Both the position numbers and the translations under genes were made by a program. A DNA stretch of 64,000 nucleotides from Mammaliicoccus stepanovicii (GTDB taxonomy: Bacteria > Bacillota > Bacilli > Staphylococcales > Staphylococcaceae), in NCBI RefSeq assembly GCF_002902525.1, contig NZ_PPQZ01000043.1, positions 1-64,000 of the forward strand, written 5' to 3'. The notes beneath the pieces were generated by a model. The model was not told where the DNA came from, searched no databases, and worked only from the letters and a program-made list of their open reading frames with translations. Below are positions 8,715-18,258 of the stretch, in pieces. Numbering within the stretch: position 1 is the stretch's first letter; each line of letters starts with the position of its first letter.

Positions 8715-9391
8715 TAGAACTTGTAGATATTAATAGACACTTCAAGAATGGTAATGAAGAGAACCATATTTTGAAAGATATTAATATAAAGATTAAAGAA
8801 GGCGAATTTATCGCGATTATGGGTCCTTCAGGTTCTGGGAAGAGTACATTAATTAATATATTAGGTTTTATTGATAGAGGCTATAAAGGCGATTATTTGT
8901 TTAAAGGCGAAAATTTTAAGAAAAGCTCGGATAATCAACTTTCCGACATTAGAAATAAAACAGTAGGATTTGTATTTCAAAATTTCAAATTGATTCAAAA
9001 CAATACGATATTAGAAAATGTAAGCATTCCATTAGTGTATGCAGGGCTTAGTTCACAAGAAAGAAAAGAAAAAGTCATTGAAACTTTACATGAAGTTGGT
9101 CTTTATGACAAAGAAAACTTAGTACCTAATAAATTATCAGGTGGTCAACAACAACGTGTTGCAATTGCACGAGCCATTATCAATAATCCTAAATTTATAA
9201 TTGCTGATGAACCAACAGGTGCACTTGATTCAAAAACATCTAAAGATATAATGGATTTATTTATTAAATTAAATAAAGAACATAAAACAACCATGATATT
9301 AGTCACACATGACCGTAAAGTTGCAGATAAAGCAGACCGTATCATTCATATATTAGATGGAAGAGTACAGCGAGAAGAGGTGCTCGAATGA
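8711..9391 (+). CDS. yknY: ABC transporter ATPase (MacB/LolD type, YknY-like)
   Basis: The 226-residue ATPase has Walker A GPSGSGKST (38-46), signature LSGGQQQRVAIARA and Walker B FIIADEPTGALD, all typical of the LolD/MacB class. It overlaps both neighbours by four bases, indicating tight translational coupling in the three-gene operon. It powers the permease encoded next. The expected cargo class, from B. subtilis YknXYZ, is toxic peptides or their removal from the membrane; nothing in the sequence fixes the cargo. Confidence 0.88.
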   Translation: MIELVDINRHFKNGNEENHILKDINIKIKEGEFIAIMGPSGSGKSTLINILGFIDRGYKGDYLFKGENFKKSSDNQLSDIRNKTVGFVFQNFKLIQNNTILENVSIPLVYAGLSSQERKEKVIETLHEVGLYDKENLVPNKLSGGQQQRVAIARAIINNPKFIIADEPTGALDSKTSKDIMDLFIKLNKEHKTTMILVTHDRKVADKADRIIHILDGRVQREEVLE

Positions 9392-10563
9392 AGAATTTAA
9401 ATAATATTATTGTGATTTCTTTTAAATCTATATTAAAAAATAAACGACGCAATATCTTTACGATGATTGGTATTATTATCGGTATCGCGGCAGTTATAAC
9501 GATTATGTCATTAGGTAATGGTTTTAAGCAATCAGCAGCTGAACAATTTGAAGATACAGGAGCAGGTAAGAATGCAGCAACTGTTGATTACATTACAGGT
9601 ACAGGAGAGGCCGTTAAGAAGAATCCATTCACTAAACAAGATATTGATATAGCGAAACAAGTTAAAGGTGTATTGAGTGCAAAGGTCAAAGAATCGGATG
9701 ATCAAGGATATCAAGCAAAGATGACGAATGCAAAGAAGCAATCTGATATCAGTATATTTAAATCTGAAACATTAACTAATCCTGAAAAAGGAAAAGGCTT
9801 TGATGAAGATGATAACGAATTACGTCATAAAGTTGTAACAGTAGATAACAAAATTGCCAAAGAAATTTTCAATAATGATGCTATTGGAAAAACGTTGTTC
9901 ATAGATGAACAAGGATTTGAGGTTGTCGGTATCGTCAATGATTCCAAGACTCCATCTTCTGTTAATATGCCAACAAAGACGTTTAATCAATATATGGGGA
10001 ATTTAAGTCAAGGATACCCATCACTACAATTAACATTAAAGGATGGAACAAATAAGAAAGATGTTGCCAATAAAGTTGCAGACAAGTTGAATAAACAAGG
10101 GACTGGAGCTGGAGAAGGTAAGTATAGTTATACTGATATGGAATCTATTATGAAGAATATTACAAATATATTTGACGGTATTACTTACTTTGTTGCTGCA
10201 GTAGCAGGTATATCGTTGTTTATTGCTGGAATTGGCGTTATGAATGTCATGTTTATATCTGTTACGGAACGTACGGAAGAGATTGCGATTAGACGTGCGT
10301 TTGGCGCAAAAGCTAGAGATATAGAAGTACAATTTTTAATAGAAAGTGTTGTCTTATGTGTTATAGGCGGAATTATAGGTTTAATATTTGGTATATTGAT
10401 TGCAACAATTGTAGATGCCTTAACACCTGATTATATTAGAAGTGTCGTCAGTGTGACGTCCTTAATCATAGCAGTAGGCGTTTCAACATTGATTGGTATC
10501 GTATTCGGTTGGATACCAGCAAGAGCTGCAGCGAAGAAAGAACTTATAGATATTATAAAGTAG
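9388..10563 (+). CDS. yknZ: MacB-like ABC transporter permease (YknZ-like)
   Basis: A 391-residue permease with one N-terminal membrane segment (about 20-42), a large extracytoplasmic MacB_PCD domain (about 45-260) and three C-terminal segments (about 268-290, 315-345, 355-378). The FtsX-family wording GIGVMNVMFISVTERTEEI is present before an RRAFGA turn. This topology matches mechanotransmission exporters rather than ABC-2 exporters. It is the last gene of the operon, followed by a terminator. Confidence 0.88.
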   Translation: MKNLNNIIVISFKSILKNKRRNIFTMIGIIIGIAAVITIMSLGNGFKQSAAEQFEDTGAGKNAATVDYITGTGEAVKKNPFTKQDIDIAKQVKGVLSAKVKESDDQGYQAKMTNAKKQSDISIFKSETLTNPEKGKGFDEDDNELRHKVVTVDNKIAKEIFNNDAIGKTLFIDEQGFEVVGIVNDSKTPSSVNMPTKTFNQYMGNLSQGYPSLQLTLKDGTNKKDVANKVADKLNKQGTGAGEGKYSYTDMESIMKNITNIFDGITYFVAAVAGISLFIAGIGVMNVMFISVTERTEEIAIRRAFGAKARDIEVQFLIESVVLCVIGGIIGLIFGILIATIVDALTPDYIRSVVSVTSLIIAVGVSTLIGIVFGWIPARAAAKKELIDIIK

Positions 10564-10590
10564 CAATTTAAATAATAATACTCAGTAACA

Positions 10591-10632
10591 AACGCCCTTT
10601 TACGACATGAGTTGTGAGAGGGTGTTTTTTTG
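10591..10632 (+). terminator. Intrinsic terminator of the yknXYZ-like operon
   Basis: AACGCCCT (10591-10598) pairs with AGGGTGTT allowing one G-U, with an inner ACGAC/GTTGT stem and a trailing T7 tract. Confidence 0.82.
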
Positions 10633-10747
10633 AGTGGAAAAGAAATTGTTTACATATTATTTCTTTTAAACCATATATTGTAAGTTGTTATAAATTGTTA
10701 TATTCTTATATTAAGTATTTACAATATTTAGCAAAAGGGGAAGAGAA

Positions 10748-12001
10748 ATGTATTTCTTAACATTAACAGAAGAAGAATTTGACGGCTTTATAAAGCGGAA
10801 TTTTTCACATTACACACAAAGTAAGAATCATTATGCATACAGAAATAAATTCAAGAAAGACGTACATATTGTCGGGGTTAAAAACGAACAAAATGAAGTA
10901 ATAGCTGCAACACTGTTAACAGAAGCAAGGTCAATGAAGTTTTTTAAATATTTTTACACACATCGTGGACCCGTTTTAGACTTTAATAACGAAGAATTAG
11001 TTAGCTTTTTCTTTAAAAATTTAACGAAATATTTAAAGAAACAAAGGTGCCTGTATGTGCTTGTCGATCCATATATCGTTATCAATAAGTATGAGGCAGA
11101 TGGAAATAAGATTAATGAATATGAACACCAAAAATTAATCGAAATGTTAGAAGAACAAGGTTATAAACATCAAGGATATTCAGTAGGTTATCAACCAATG
11201 AGTCAAATAAGATGGTTGTCAGTATTAGATTTAAAGGACAAATCAGAACAAACATTATTAAAAGAATTGAACTACCAAACAAGACGAAATATTAAGAAGA
11301 CTGATGAAATGGGTGTACAAGTTAATACGCTTAAGATTGAAGAAACAGATAGATTTTTTAATTTGTTTAAAATGGCAGAAGAAAAACATGGATTCTCATT
11401 TAGAGGGATAGATTATTTTAAAGAAATGCAAGCTATATACCATGATAATTCTGTATTGAAGGTAGCCACGATTAATTTAACAAACTACTTAAATCAATTA
11501 AAGAATCAACAAACATCACTATCAGACGAAATGTCTTGCATAGAGAAAAATCTACAAGAGAATCCTAATTCTAAAAAACAAAAAACGTTAATGCAAAATG
11601 TAAAACAAAGATATGATAGTACAGCTAAAAGAATAGATAAAGTTAAAAATCTTATCAGTACAGACGGTGAAGTCATTGATTTGGCAGCTGCTCTATATAT
11701 TTATAATGATTATGAAATGTATTATTTATCTAGCGGTTCAAATCCGAAATATAATGAATTTATGGGTGCATATAAACTTCAATGGGAAATGATTAAATTC
11801 AGTAAAGAAAGAGGCATTGATAGATACAATTTCTATGGTGTTACGGGAGACTTTAACGACACAGCAGAAGATTATGGAGTCCAACAGTTTAAGAAAGGAT
11901 TCAATGCAGAAGTAGAAGAGTATATAGGTGATTTTATTAAACCAATAAAGAAAAACTGGTTTGCAGTAAATAACATATTACAAAAAATAAAAGAAAGATA
12001 A
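10748..12001 (+). CDS. FemA/FemB-family peptidoglycan aminoacyltransferase (Fmh type)
   Basis: A 417-residue cytoplasmic non-ribosomal peptidyltransferase of the FemABX fold, which adds amino acids from aminoacyl-tRNA to the interpeptide bridge of lipid II. Family wording is clear: TLTEEEFDGF at the start, THRGPVLDF, LYVLVDPY, YQTRRNIKK, the helical-arm coiled coil (about residues 240-305) and the C-terminal RYNFYGVTGDFNDTAEDYGV block followed by FKKGFNAEVEEYIGDF. The length and arm place it with FemA, FemB, FmhA and FmhC rather than FemX, and it stands alone rather than as a femAB pair. FmhA/FmhC-like proteins change Gly to Ser in the bridge, which can affect lysostaphin sensitivity. Which paralogue this is cannot be decided by eye. 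Confidence 0.87.
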   Translation: MYFLTLTEEEFDGFIKRNFSHYTQSKNHYAYRNKFKKDVHIVGVKNEQNEVIAATLLTEARSMKFFKYFYTHRGPVLDFNNEELVSFFFKNLTKYLKKQRCLYVLVDPYIVINKYEADGNKINEYEHQKLIEMLEEQGYKHQGYSVGYQPMSQIRWLSVLDLKDKSEQTLLKELNYQTRRNIKKTDEMGVQVNTLKIEETDRFFNLFKMAEEKHGFSFRGIDYFKEMQAIYHDNSVLKVATINLTNYLNQLKNQQTSLSDEMSCIEKNLQENPNSKKQKTLMQNVKQRYDSTAKRIDKVKNLISTDGEVIDLAAALYIYNDYEMYYLSSGSNPKYNEFMGAYKLQWEMIKFSKERGIDRYNFYGVTGDFNDTAEDYGVQQFKKGFNAEVEEYIGDFIKPIKKNWFAVNNILQKIKER

Positions 12002-12017
12002 AGCATTTATAAAAGAA

Positions 12018-12052
12018 GTATCCTGAGACATATTGTCACAGGGTATTTTTTT
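12018..12052 (+). terminator. Intrinsic terminator after the Fem-family gene
   Basis: TATCCTGAGAC pairs with GTCACAGGGTA (one G-U and one bulge), then a T7 tract. Confidence 0.8.
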
Positions 12053-12058
12053 ATGTTC

Positions 12059-12091
12059 TAAGGCGCAAGACTATATCCACAAGCGCCTTAG
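12059..12091. other. Perfect 9-bp hairpin of unknown role
   Basis: CTAAGGCGC (12059-12067) and GCGCCTTAG (12083-12091) form a perfect GC-rich stem with a 15-base loop, just past the terminator and about 75 bases before the Rex-like site. There is no T-run, so it is not a good terminator. It could be an RNA processing element or an operator. A second imperfect repeat (ATCCCTTA and ATAAGGGAT) follows at about 12123-12144. Confidence 0.4.
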
Positions 12092-12164
12092 ATTGTTTAT
12101 TCTCTATTTATCACTAGGGGAATCCCTTAATCTTATAAGGGATAATACTGAATTACCTCCATAT

Positions 12165-12194
12165 TTGTGAAATGAATCACAAATAAATATATAA
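12165..12194 (+). promoter_or_regulatory. Rex-like operator overlapping the nir promoter
   Basis: TTGTGAAATGAATCACAA (12165-12182) closely resembles the Rex consensus TTGTGAAATATTTCACAA. TTGTGA at 12165-12170 is also a plausible -35 for TATAAT at 12189-12194, with an 18-bp spacer, so Rex binding would block polymerase. In S. aureus the redox repressor Rex is known to control nitrite reductase genes, which supports the reading. Confidence 0.68.
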
Positions 12195-12217
12195 TATATA
12201 TTGAAAGGGATGATGTG

Positions 12218-12928
12218 ATGTTTAAGGTGATTTTTGTCGTACATGGCATGAGAACAGGTGAGATTAATAAAGAATTAAAATCATTTATTTCTCGTACATT
12301 TGATTGGATTAGTGAAGAATATGTCGTTGCTTTCTTAGAAAGTAATACAGAAAATTTGGAACAAACGATGTCGTCGCTTATAGCTAAAGGATATAAATAT
12401 TTTTATGTTATTCCAATAATATTATTTGAGGCACGTCATTATTTGGAAGATATTCATGGGGTGATTGAAACTTATAAAAATCGTCACAATGAAATCGAAA
12501 TTTACATTTCTAAACCAATTGGAACACATCATGAGATGATTCAACAGTTAAAATTTAAAATCGATAAATACAAAGAGGAAGATATGGCAATTGTGTTATT
12601 AGCACACGGCAGTTCGACTTATAAGTATCCCGATATTGCACTTAAAAACATATGTAATCAAATTCAAGAACACGTATATCCACTCACGATTTATGGAGAT
12701 TTAACTTATAAAACCCATCTACAAAAATTAACAAAATGTCACGATAAGTTATTAATTGTTCCATATTTTATGTTTGATGGATTTTTAGTAAATAAAACGA
12801 AACAAAACATCAAGATGATGAATTTAAATACTGAAATAATATACACGCCGGCAATTAATTTTGATATAGGGATGGAAAGAGCTGTAATAGATAATTTGAA
12901 CAGTTTGAAGGTATTAACCAATGTATAA
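12218..12928 (+). CDS. nirR: CbiX/SirB-type sirohydrochlorin chelatase of the nitrite operon (NirR)
   Basis: A 236-residue class II chelatase-like protein with two homologous halves: FVVHGMRTGE near the start and VLLAHGSSTYK in the second half, each carrying the chelatase histidine. IPIILFEARHY supplies a second conserved His. Its job is to insert ferrous iron into sirohydrochlorin, the last step of siroheme synthesis, for NirB. Staphylococcal nir operons begin with such a gene, historically named nirR as a regulator, but no DNA-binding motif is visible. ATG 12218 fits the GAAAGGG site better than GTG 12215. It overlaps the next gene by eight bases. Confidence 0.82.
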   Translation: MFKVIFVVHGMRTGEINKELKSFISRTFDWISEEYVVAFLESNTENLEQTMSSLIAKGYKYFYVIPIILFEARHYLEDIHGVIETYKNRHNEIEIYISKPIGTHHEMIQQLKFKIDKYKEEDMAIVLLAHGSSTYKYPDIALKNICNQIQEHVYPLTIYGDLTYKTHLQKLTKCHDKLLIVPYFMFDGFLVNKTKQNIKMMNLNTEIIYTPAINFDIGMERAVIDNLNSLKVLTNV

Positions 12929-13364
12929 CATACAGTTAAATATTGATGGTTGCCATGTCGTGATTATTGGAGGCGGTAAAATTGCTTACCGGAAATATAT
13001 GTCTCTTAAAAATGAGAACGTCACGATTGAAGTGATAAGCCCTCAATTTGGTGAAGCCTTTAAAGTTGAACGTGATAAACGGCTTAAATTAATAAAGAAG
13101 TGTTACGAATATGGAGATATTGAAGGTGCTGATATAGTATTTATCACAACAAATAGTCGTGAAGTAAACGATTTAGTTAGACAACATACGTCATCATCAC
13201 AGTTAGTCAATCATACCGGAGATAAATCTCAATCTGATTTTTATAATATGAAGACATTTAAATATAAGGAATGCGATATCAGCATTAGTTCTGCTGGTAA
13301 AGATATTGGGCAAACGAAGGCGATTTATAGAAAGTTACAAACATTTTTAGAGGAGGAACATTAA
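12921..13364 (+). CDS. Short precorrin-2 dehydrogenase-like protein (SirC N-domain)
   Basis: A 147-residue protein with the NAD-binding start of precorrin-2 dehydrogenases: a leading beta strand, then VVIIGGGKIAYRKYMSL (about residues 12-28). IVFITTNSREVNDLV and the ISISSAGKD motif follow near the C-terminus. It should oxidise precorrin-2 to sirohydrochlorin. It is about 60 residues shorter than the SirC at 56.4 kb and lacks the C-terminal helical dimerisation part. It could be a compact enzyme or partly redundant with that copy. The stop and the nirB start overlap as TAATG. Confidence 0.78.
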   Translation: MYNIQLNIDGCHVVIIGGGKIAYRKYMSLKNENVTIEVISPQFGEAFKVERDKRLKLIKKCYEYGDIEGADIVFITTNSREVNDLVRQHTSSSQLVNHTGDKSQSDFYNMKTFKYKECDISISSAGKDIGQTKAIYRKLQTFLEEEH

Positions 13365-15769
13365 TGAGTAAAGAGCGATTAGTCATGGTTGGAAACGGCA
13401 TGGCAGGTATAAGAACAATTGAAGAAATTATATCAAGAGACCCAAATAAATTCGAAATAACAATAATAGGTAAAGAACCATATCCGAATTACAATAGAAT
13501 CATGTTATCAAATATATTACAGAAAAAAATGACCATAGAAGAAACGATTATGAATCCTTATGATTGGTATAAAGATAATGGGATTCATTTAATAACGGGT
13601 GATCAAGTCGTTAAGATTAATAAAGAAGAAAAGTTTGTTGAAACAAAAGAGGGCAAAGTCGTTTCTTATGATAAATGTATTATCGCAACAGGTTCTAATT
13701 CATTTATTCTTCCTATAAATGGTTCTCGTTTAGAAGGTGTTATTGGTTGGAGAACGATTGAAGATACAAAGAAAATGATTGAGATGGCTAAAACGAAAAA
13801 GAAAGCCGTCGTTATTGGTGGAGGTTTACTTGGATTAGAGTGTGCAAGAGGTTTGTTGGACCAAGGCATGGAAGTAACAGTTGTACATTTAGCAGAATGG
13901 CTCATGGAAATGCAACTAGATAGAAAAGCAGGTCAATTACTTAAAGATGATTTAATAGCGCAAGGTATGAAATTTGAATTACAAGCAAATACACAAGAAA
14001 TTATAGGTGAAGAAAAGGTAGAAGGTATTCAATTGTCTGACGGACGTATTTTAGAAACAGATATGGTAGTAATGGCAGTTGGTATTCGACCTATCACGAA
14101 AGAAGCGCGTGCTGCAGGTTTAGAAATTGGTAGAGGTATTATAGTTGATGACTATATGAGAACGAGCGATGAACATATATTTGCAGTTGGGGAATGTTGT
14201 GAACATAATTCTAAAGTATACGGACTAGTTGCGCCTTTATACGAACAAGGTAAAGTACTTGCTGACTATTTAACAGGTCAAGAAACTGAAGGATATAAAG
14301 GTTCAACAACATTTACTTCATTAAAAGTTTCCGGTTGTGATTTGTTTAGTGCCGGTAAGATTCATACAAGCGAAAATATTAAAGGCATTGAAACATTCAA
14401 TAGCGTAGATAATATTTATAAAAAAATATTTGTAGAAAATAACCGTATAGTTGGTGCGGTATTATATGGTGATACGGCTGAAGGTAATCGTTATTATAAT
14501 ATGATGAAAAAACAAGAAACGATTGAAGAATATACACTCGTATCTTTACTTCATAAAGCTGGGGAAGTAGATGCATTAGATGTAAGTGCTATGGATGATA
14601 ATGAGACGATTTGCGGTTGTAACGGTATTTCTAAAGGTACGATTGTGCAAGCAATTAAAGATGAAGGACTCACTTCTGTACAAGAAGTAACAAAGATGAC
14701 GAAAGCGGGAAATTCATGTGGTAAATGTAAAGGTCAAATCTTAGAATTATTGCAACATACACTTGGAGATGACTTTGAGAACAGTAAGCCTGAAGGTATT
14801 TGTGCATGTACGTCATTATCACGTGATCAAATTGTTACTCAAATTAGAGCTAAAGGATTAAAGACATCTAAAGAAGTAAGACATGTCTTAGATTTTGATG
14901 ATAAAAATGGCTGTCCGAAATGTCGACCAGCAATTAATTACTATTTAAATATGGTTTACCCTAAAGACCATCAAGATGAAAAAGAATCTAGATTTGCAAA
15001 TGAGAGATATCATGCAAATATTCAAAAAGACGGTACATTCTCTGTTATTCCACAAATGCAAGGTGGCGTTACAGACGCAGACCAATTGATTAAACTTGGA
15101 GAAGTAGCTAAAAAATACAATGTGCCACTTGTTAAAATTACGGGTGCACAACGTATAGGTTTATATGGATTGAAGAAAGAAGAATTACCAGAAGTTTGGG
15201 AAGATTTAGGAATGCGTTCAGCATCAGCATACGGTAAGAAGACGAGAAGTGTGAAAAGCTGTGTTGGAAAAGAATTTTGTCGTTTCGGTACACAATATAC
15301 GACAAAACTAGGTATTAGACTTGAAAAGACATTTGAATATATTGATACACCACACAAATTTAAAATGGGAGTCTCAGGTTGTCCGAGAAGTTGCGTTGAA
15401 TCAGGAGTTAAAGATTTTGGTGTAATAGGTGTGGAGAATGGATTCCAAATTTATATTGGTGGAAATGGTGGTACTGAAGTTGAAGCGGCAACACATTTAA
15501 CGACTGTACAAACAGAAGACGAAGTAGTTAAACTATGCGGTGCATTCATGCAATATTACAGAGAAACAGGTATATATGCTGAAAGAACAGCACCATGGTT
15601 AAAACGAATGGGCTTTGAACAAGTTAAGGATGTACTCTTAGATCAAGAACAACAAGATACTTTATATAATCGTATTATGGAAGCTAAAGAAGCAGTGAGC
15701 AAAGAACCATGGCAACAAATTACAAATGATAAACAAGCAAGAAAAATATTCAATGTAGAGAGGGTGTAA
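13364..15769 (+). CDS. nirB: NADH-dependent assimilatory/detoxifying nitrite reductase, large subunit
   Basis: The 801-residue enzyme catalyses the six-electron reduction of nitrite to ammonium in the cytoplasm. Domain order: FAD-binding start GNGMAGIRTIEEI, NAD-binding VIGGGLLGLECARG (about 147-160), first BFD-like [2Fe-2S] motif CGCNGISKGT with CGKCKG (about 420-460), a second similar block CACTSLSRDQ with CPKC (about 485-530), then the siroheme/4Fe-4S domain with SCVGKEFCRFG and SGCPRSC (about 630-680). Length and order match staphylococcal NirB. It needs siroheme made by the flanking genes and works with NirD encoded four bases downstream. Confidence 0.96.
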   Translation: MSKERLVMVGNGMAGIRTIEEIISRDPNKFEITIIGKEPYPNYNRIMLSNILQKKMTIEETIMNPYDWYKDNGIHLITGDQVVKINKEEKFVETKEGKVVSYDKCIIATGSNSFILPINGSRLEGVIGWRTIEDTKKMIEMAKTKKKAVVIGGGLLGLECARGLLDQGMEVTVVHLAEWLMEMQLDRKAGQLLKDDLIAQGMKFELQANTQEIIGEEKVEGIQLSDGRILETDMVVMAVGIRPITKEARAAGLEIGRGIIVDDYMRTSDEHIFAVGECCEHNSKVYGLVAPLYEQGKVLADYLTGQETEGYKGSTTFTSLKVSGCDLFSAGKIHTSENIKGIETFNSVDNIYKKIFVENNRIVGAVLYGDTAEGNRYYNMMKKQETIEEYTLVSLLHKAGEVDALDVSAMDDNETICGCNGISKGTIVQAIKDEGLTSVQEVTKMTKAGNSCGKCKGQILELLQHTLGDDFENSKPEGICACTSLSRDQIVTQIRAKGLKTSKEVRHVLDFDDKNGCPKCRPAINYYLNMVYPKDHQDEKESRFANERYHANIQKDGTFSVIPQMQGGVTDADQLIKLGEVAKKYNVPLVKITGAQRIGLYGLKKEELPEVWEDLGMRSASAYGKKTRSVKSCVGKEFCRFGTQYTTKLGIRLEKTFEYIDTPHKFKMGVSGCPRSCVESGVKDFGVIGVENGFQIYIGGNGGTEVEAATHLTTVQTEDEVVKLCGAFMQYYRETGIYAERTAPWLKRMGFEQVKDVLLDQEQQDTLYNRIMEAKEAVSKEPWQQITNDKQARKIFNVERV

Positions 15770-15773
15770 TTGT

Positions 15774-16088
15774 ATGAAATCTGCAGAAAAAATCAAAATC
15801 GCAAATTTAGATGAGTTAGTACCATTAATAGGCAAAAAAGTCATAGTCAATGATACAGAAGTCGGTGTATTTTTGCTTGAATCAGGAAAAGTAAAAGCAA
15901 TTCACAATCTCTGCCCGCATAAGCAAGGCCCACTTTCTGAAGGAACAGTTAGTGGAGAATATGTGTATTGCCCGCTACACGATAGAAAAATAGATTTAAA
16001 TACTGGTGAAGTACAAGCACCAGATACAGGGTGTGTAAAAGCGTACGAAACAGAAGTGGTGAATGGAGAAGTCTACTTATGCCTGTAA
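15774..16088 (+). CDS. nirD: Nitrite reductase small subunit, Rieske-type
   Basis: A 104-residue Rieske-fold protein. Ligand motifs CPH in NLCPHKQGPLSEG and CPLH in YCPLHDRKIDL are complete, so unlike enteric NirD it should hold a [2Fe-2S] cluster and pass electrons to NirB. It follows nirB closely and its last codons overlap the start of the methyltransferase gene. Confidence 0.94.
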   Translation: MKSAEKIKIANLDELVPLIGKKVIVNDTEVGVFLLESGKVKAIHNLCPHKQGPLSEGTVSGEYVYCPLHDRKIDLNTGEVQAPDTGCVKAYETEVVNGEVYLCL

Positions 16089-17008
16089 TGAACAAAGTAT
16101 ATTTAGTAGGTGTCGGTCCAGGTGATCCACGACTCATAACAAGAAGGGCAGAACAATTAATAAAAACTGCAGATGTCATATTATATGACCGTCTTGTAAA
16201 CCCATTTATCATCCAATTATCACATCCTAATGCGGATTTAATTAATGTTGGTAAAACACCTTATCATAAACAAATTAAACAAGATGAAATCAACAAACTT
16301 ATTGTTCAATATGGAAAAACAAACAAAGTGATTGTAAGATTAAAAGGCGGCGACCCAGCCATATTTGGAAGAGTAGATGAAGAAATAGAAGTGCTAGAAA
16401 ACCATGATATTTCATATGAAATTGTACCAGGTATTACAACTGCTAGTGCAGCAGCTTCATACCAAAGTCATGGGTTAACAAGAAGAGGAACAGCCAATCA
16501 AATAACTTTTGTAACAGGTCACTTTCAGAAAGATAAAGAAGAACCTTTAAAGATACAATCATTACTAGACGGTGGGACAATAGCTGTTTATATGGGCTTG
16601 AAGCGATTACCTCATTTAATATCGGAAATCAAATCTCAAACAGATCAAACATATGAAATAGCTGTTATATCAAACGTATCATTAGCTTCACAACAAACAT
16701 ACAAAGGGAATATTCTTACTATTGAAAGTATGATAAGGGAGATTGATAAACAATCACCAGCATTAATATTAATCGGAGAAATTGTAAATTCAGATAGGGC
16801 ATCTTGGTTTGAAAAACTACCTAGATTTGGCGAGAAAATCTTAGTTAAAGGTCATTATCAAGAAGCATTAGAAAAAGCATGGTCGCTTTATGATCAAGGA
16901 ATATGGAGTTTTATAAGTACGGAATACGAGGAACAGAGCAACTCACGACTACAATTCGAACAAAGTATAATAGAACATACTATTTTTGATGAAGTGGTAG
17001 AGGTATAA
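16079..17008 (+). CDS. Uroporphyrinogen-III C-methyltransferase of the nitrite operon
   Basis: SAM-dependent SUMT that converts uroporphyrinogen III to precorrin-2, the first siroheme step. VYLVGVGPGDPRLIT at the start, LYDRLVNP, the VIVRLKGGDPAIFGR motif and YEIVPGITTASAA are all present. At 309 residues it has a C-terminal extension of about 50 residues compared with the 256-residue copy in the sulfur operon. The ATG at 16079 overlaps the nirD end and follows GGAGAA by eight bases; the next ATG (16088) would be too far from that site. Last gene of the operon. Confidence 0.9.
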   Translation: MPVMNKVYLVGVGPGDPRLITRRAEQLIKTADVILYDRLVNPFIIQLSHPNADLINVGKTPYHKQIKQDEINKLIVQYGKTNKVIVRLKGGDPAIFGRVDEEIEVLENHDISYEIVPGITTASAAASYQSHGLTRRGTANQITFVTGHFQKDKEEPLKIQSLLDGGTIAVYMGLKRLPHLISEIKSQTDQTYEIAVISNVSLASQQTYKGNILTIESMIREIDKQSPALILIGEIVNSDRASWFEKLPRFGEKILVKGHYQEALEKAWSLYDQGIWSFISTEYEEQSNSRLQFEQSIIEHTIFDEVVEV

Positions 17009-17027
17009 ATCCTATAAATTAAAAAAG

Positions 17028-17065
17028 TCCTACAAAGTAACATGATGAGTGTATACTTTGTAGGA
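17028..17065. terminator. Bidirectional intrinsic terminator
   Basis: A perfect 12-bp stem, TCCTACAAAGTA (17028-17039) with its complement at 17054-17065, between the converging nir operon and trhO. A-run on the left, T-rich on the right. Confidence 0.88.
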
Positions 17066-17072
17066 TTATTAT

Positions 17073-18023
17073 TTATTTAACGAGTTCTTTAAAGTTCTCT
17101 AAACGATTGTTTCTTTCTTCTTCACTTATATGATGTGCTTTAACATAACGATTATGTTCATGTGTCGCACATTCGTGACTACAAGAACCTAAATATGTTG
17201 CTTCGTTTTCTTCATGTACTAAAAATTGTCTGTTACATTCTGGGTTGGCACAATTAATGTATCTTTCACATGGTGTGCCATCAAACCATTCTTTACCAAC
17301 AATTGTTTTTTCAACTTGGTTAACTTCAACACTAATACGTTCATCAAAGACGTACATTTTGCCGTCCCAGTATTCACCTTTCGTTTCAGGGTCTTTACCG
17401 TAAGTAGCAATACCACCTTCAAGTTGACTTACATCTTCAAATCCTTCTTTGAGTAGAAAACCAGAGAATTTTTCACAACGGATACCGCCAGTACAATATG
17501 TTACGATTTTTTTATCCATAAATTGCTCTTTGTTTTCTTTGATCCAGTCAGGTAAGTCTCTAAATCTAGTGATATTAGGGCGAATTGCACCACGGAAGTG
17601 ACCTAAATCATATTCATAATCATTTCTAGCATCAATAACGACTGTATCTTCTGCTAATAAGGCTTCTTTAAATTCTTTAGGTGATAAATATTCACCTGTT
17701 AATGTTCTAGGATCAACGTCATCTTCTAAGTCTAATGCTACAATTTCAGTTCTAGGACGAACATGCATTTTCTTGAATGTATGACCATCCGCTTCATCTA
17801 TTTTGAATGTGATGCCTTGGAATCGTTCGTCAGCCTGCATTTGAGCCATGTATGCATCTGTCGCTACTTTTGTTCCAGATAATGTTCCGTTTATTCCTTC
17901 ATTTGCAACTAAAATTCTCCCTTTAAGTTCCAAGTCTTTACAAAATGCTAAATGTTCAGTTGAAAAAGTTTCGGGGTCTTCGATTGTTGTATATTTGTAA
18001 AATAGCAATACTCTATAATCCAT
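17073..18023 (-). CDS. trhO: tRNA uridine(34) hydroxylase TrhO (rhodanese-domain YceA family)
   Basis: Hydroxylates U34 in tRNA anticodons, a step towards 5-methoxyuridine. The 316-residue protein has the family's N-terminal acylphosphatase-like domain (about 1-95), a rhodanese domain with the catalytic loop [11 protein letters not shown] (Cys177, Cys183), and a C-terminal zinc-binding tail with [16 protein letters not shown] and [10 protein letters not shown]. The gene is monocistronic and reads towards the nir operon. Confidence 0.92.
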   Translation of the reverse strand: MDYRVLLFYKYTTIEDPETFSTEHLAFCKDLELKGRILVANEGINGTLSGTKVATDAYMAQMQADERFQGITFKIDEADGHTFKKMHVRPRTEIVALDLEDDVDPRTLTGEYLSPKEFKEALLAEDTVVIDARNDYEYDLGHFRGAIRPNITRFRDLPDWIKENKEQFMDKKIVTYCTGGIRCEKFSGFLLKEGFEDVSQLEGGIATYGKDPETKGEYWDGKMYVFDERISVEVNQVEKTIVGKEWFDGTPCERYINCANPECNRQFLVHEENEATYLGSCSHECATHEHNRYVKAHHISEEERNNRLENFKELVK

Positions 18024-18258
18024 TTATTATTCTCCTTTAATATTTTTAAATAAATCTATGATAAGTGTCACATTAACTTTAATTAAGATTGAAGCACAAT
18101 ATATTTAAAAACACAATTTTATCCTCATTATATTGTATCAAAAAAGTTGTATTTTTCAATTGTTTAATTTTTAAATACGTATGGAAATCGTTTTTATTTA
18201 TAAGTTTAATCTAGTTTCTAGTATAATCAGTATATGATGAAGCAGGGGGGATGATTAG

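Noticed and set aside
12218-12928. NirR as a transcriptional regulator, as its traditional name suggests
   Set aside because: The sequence is a two-half CbiX/SirB chelatase with the HG motifs and no helix-turn-helix.
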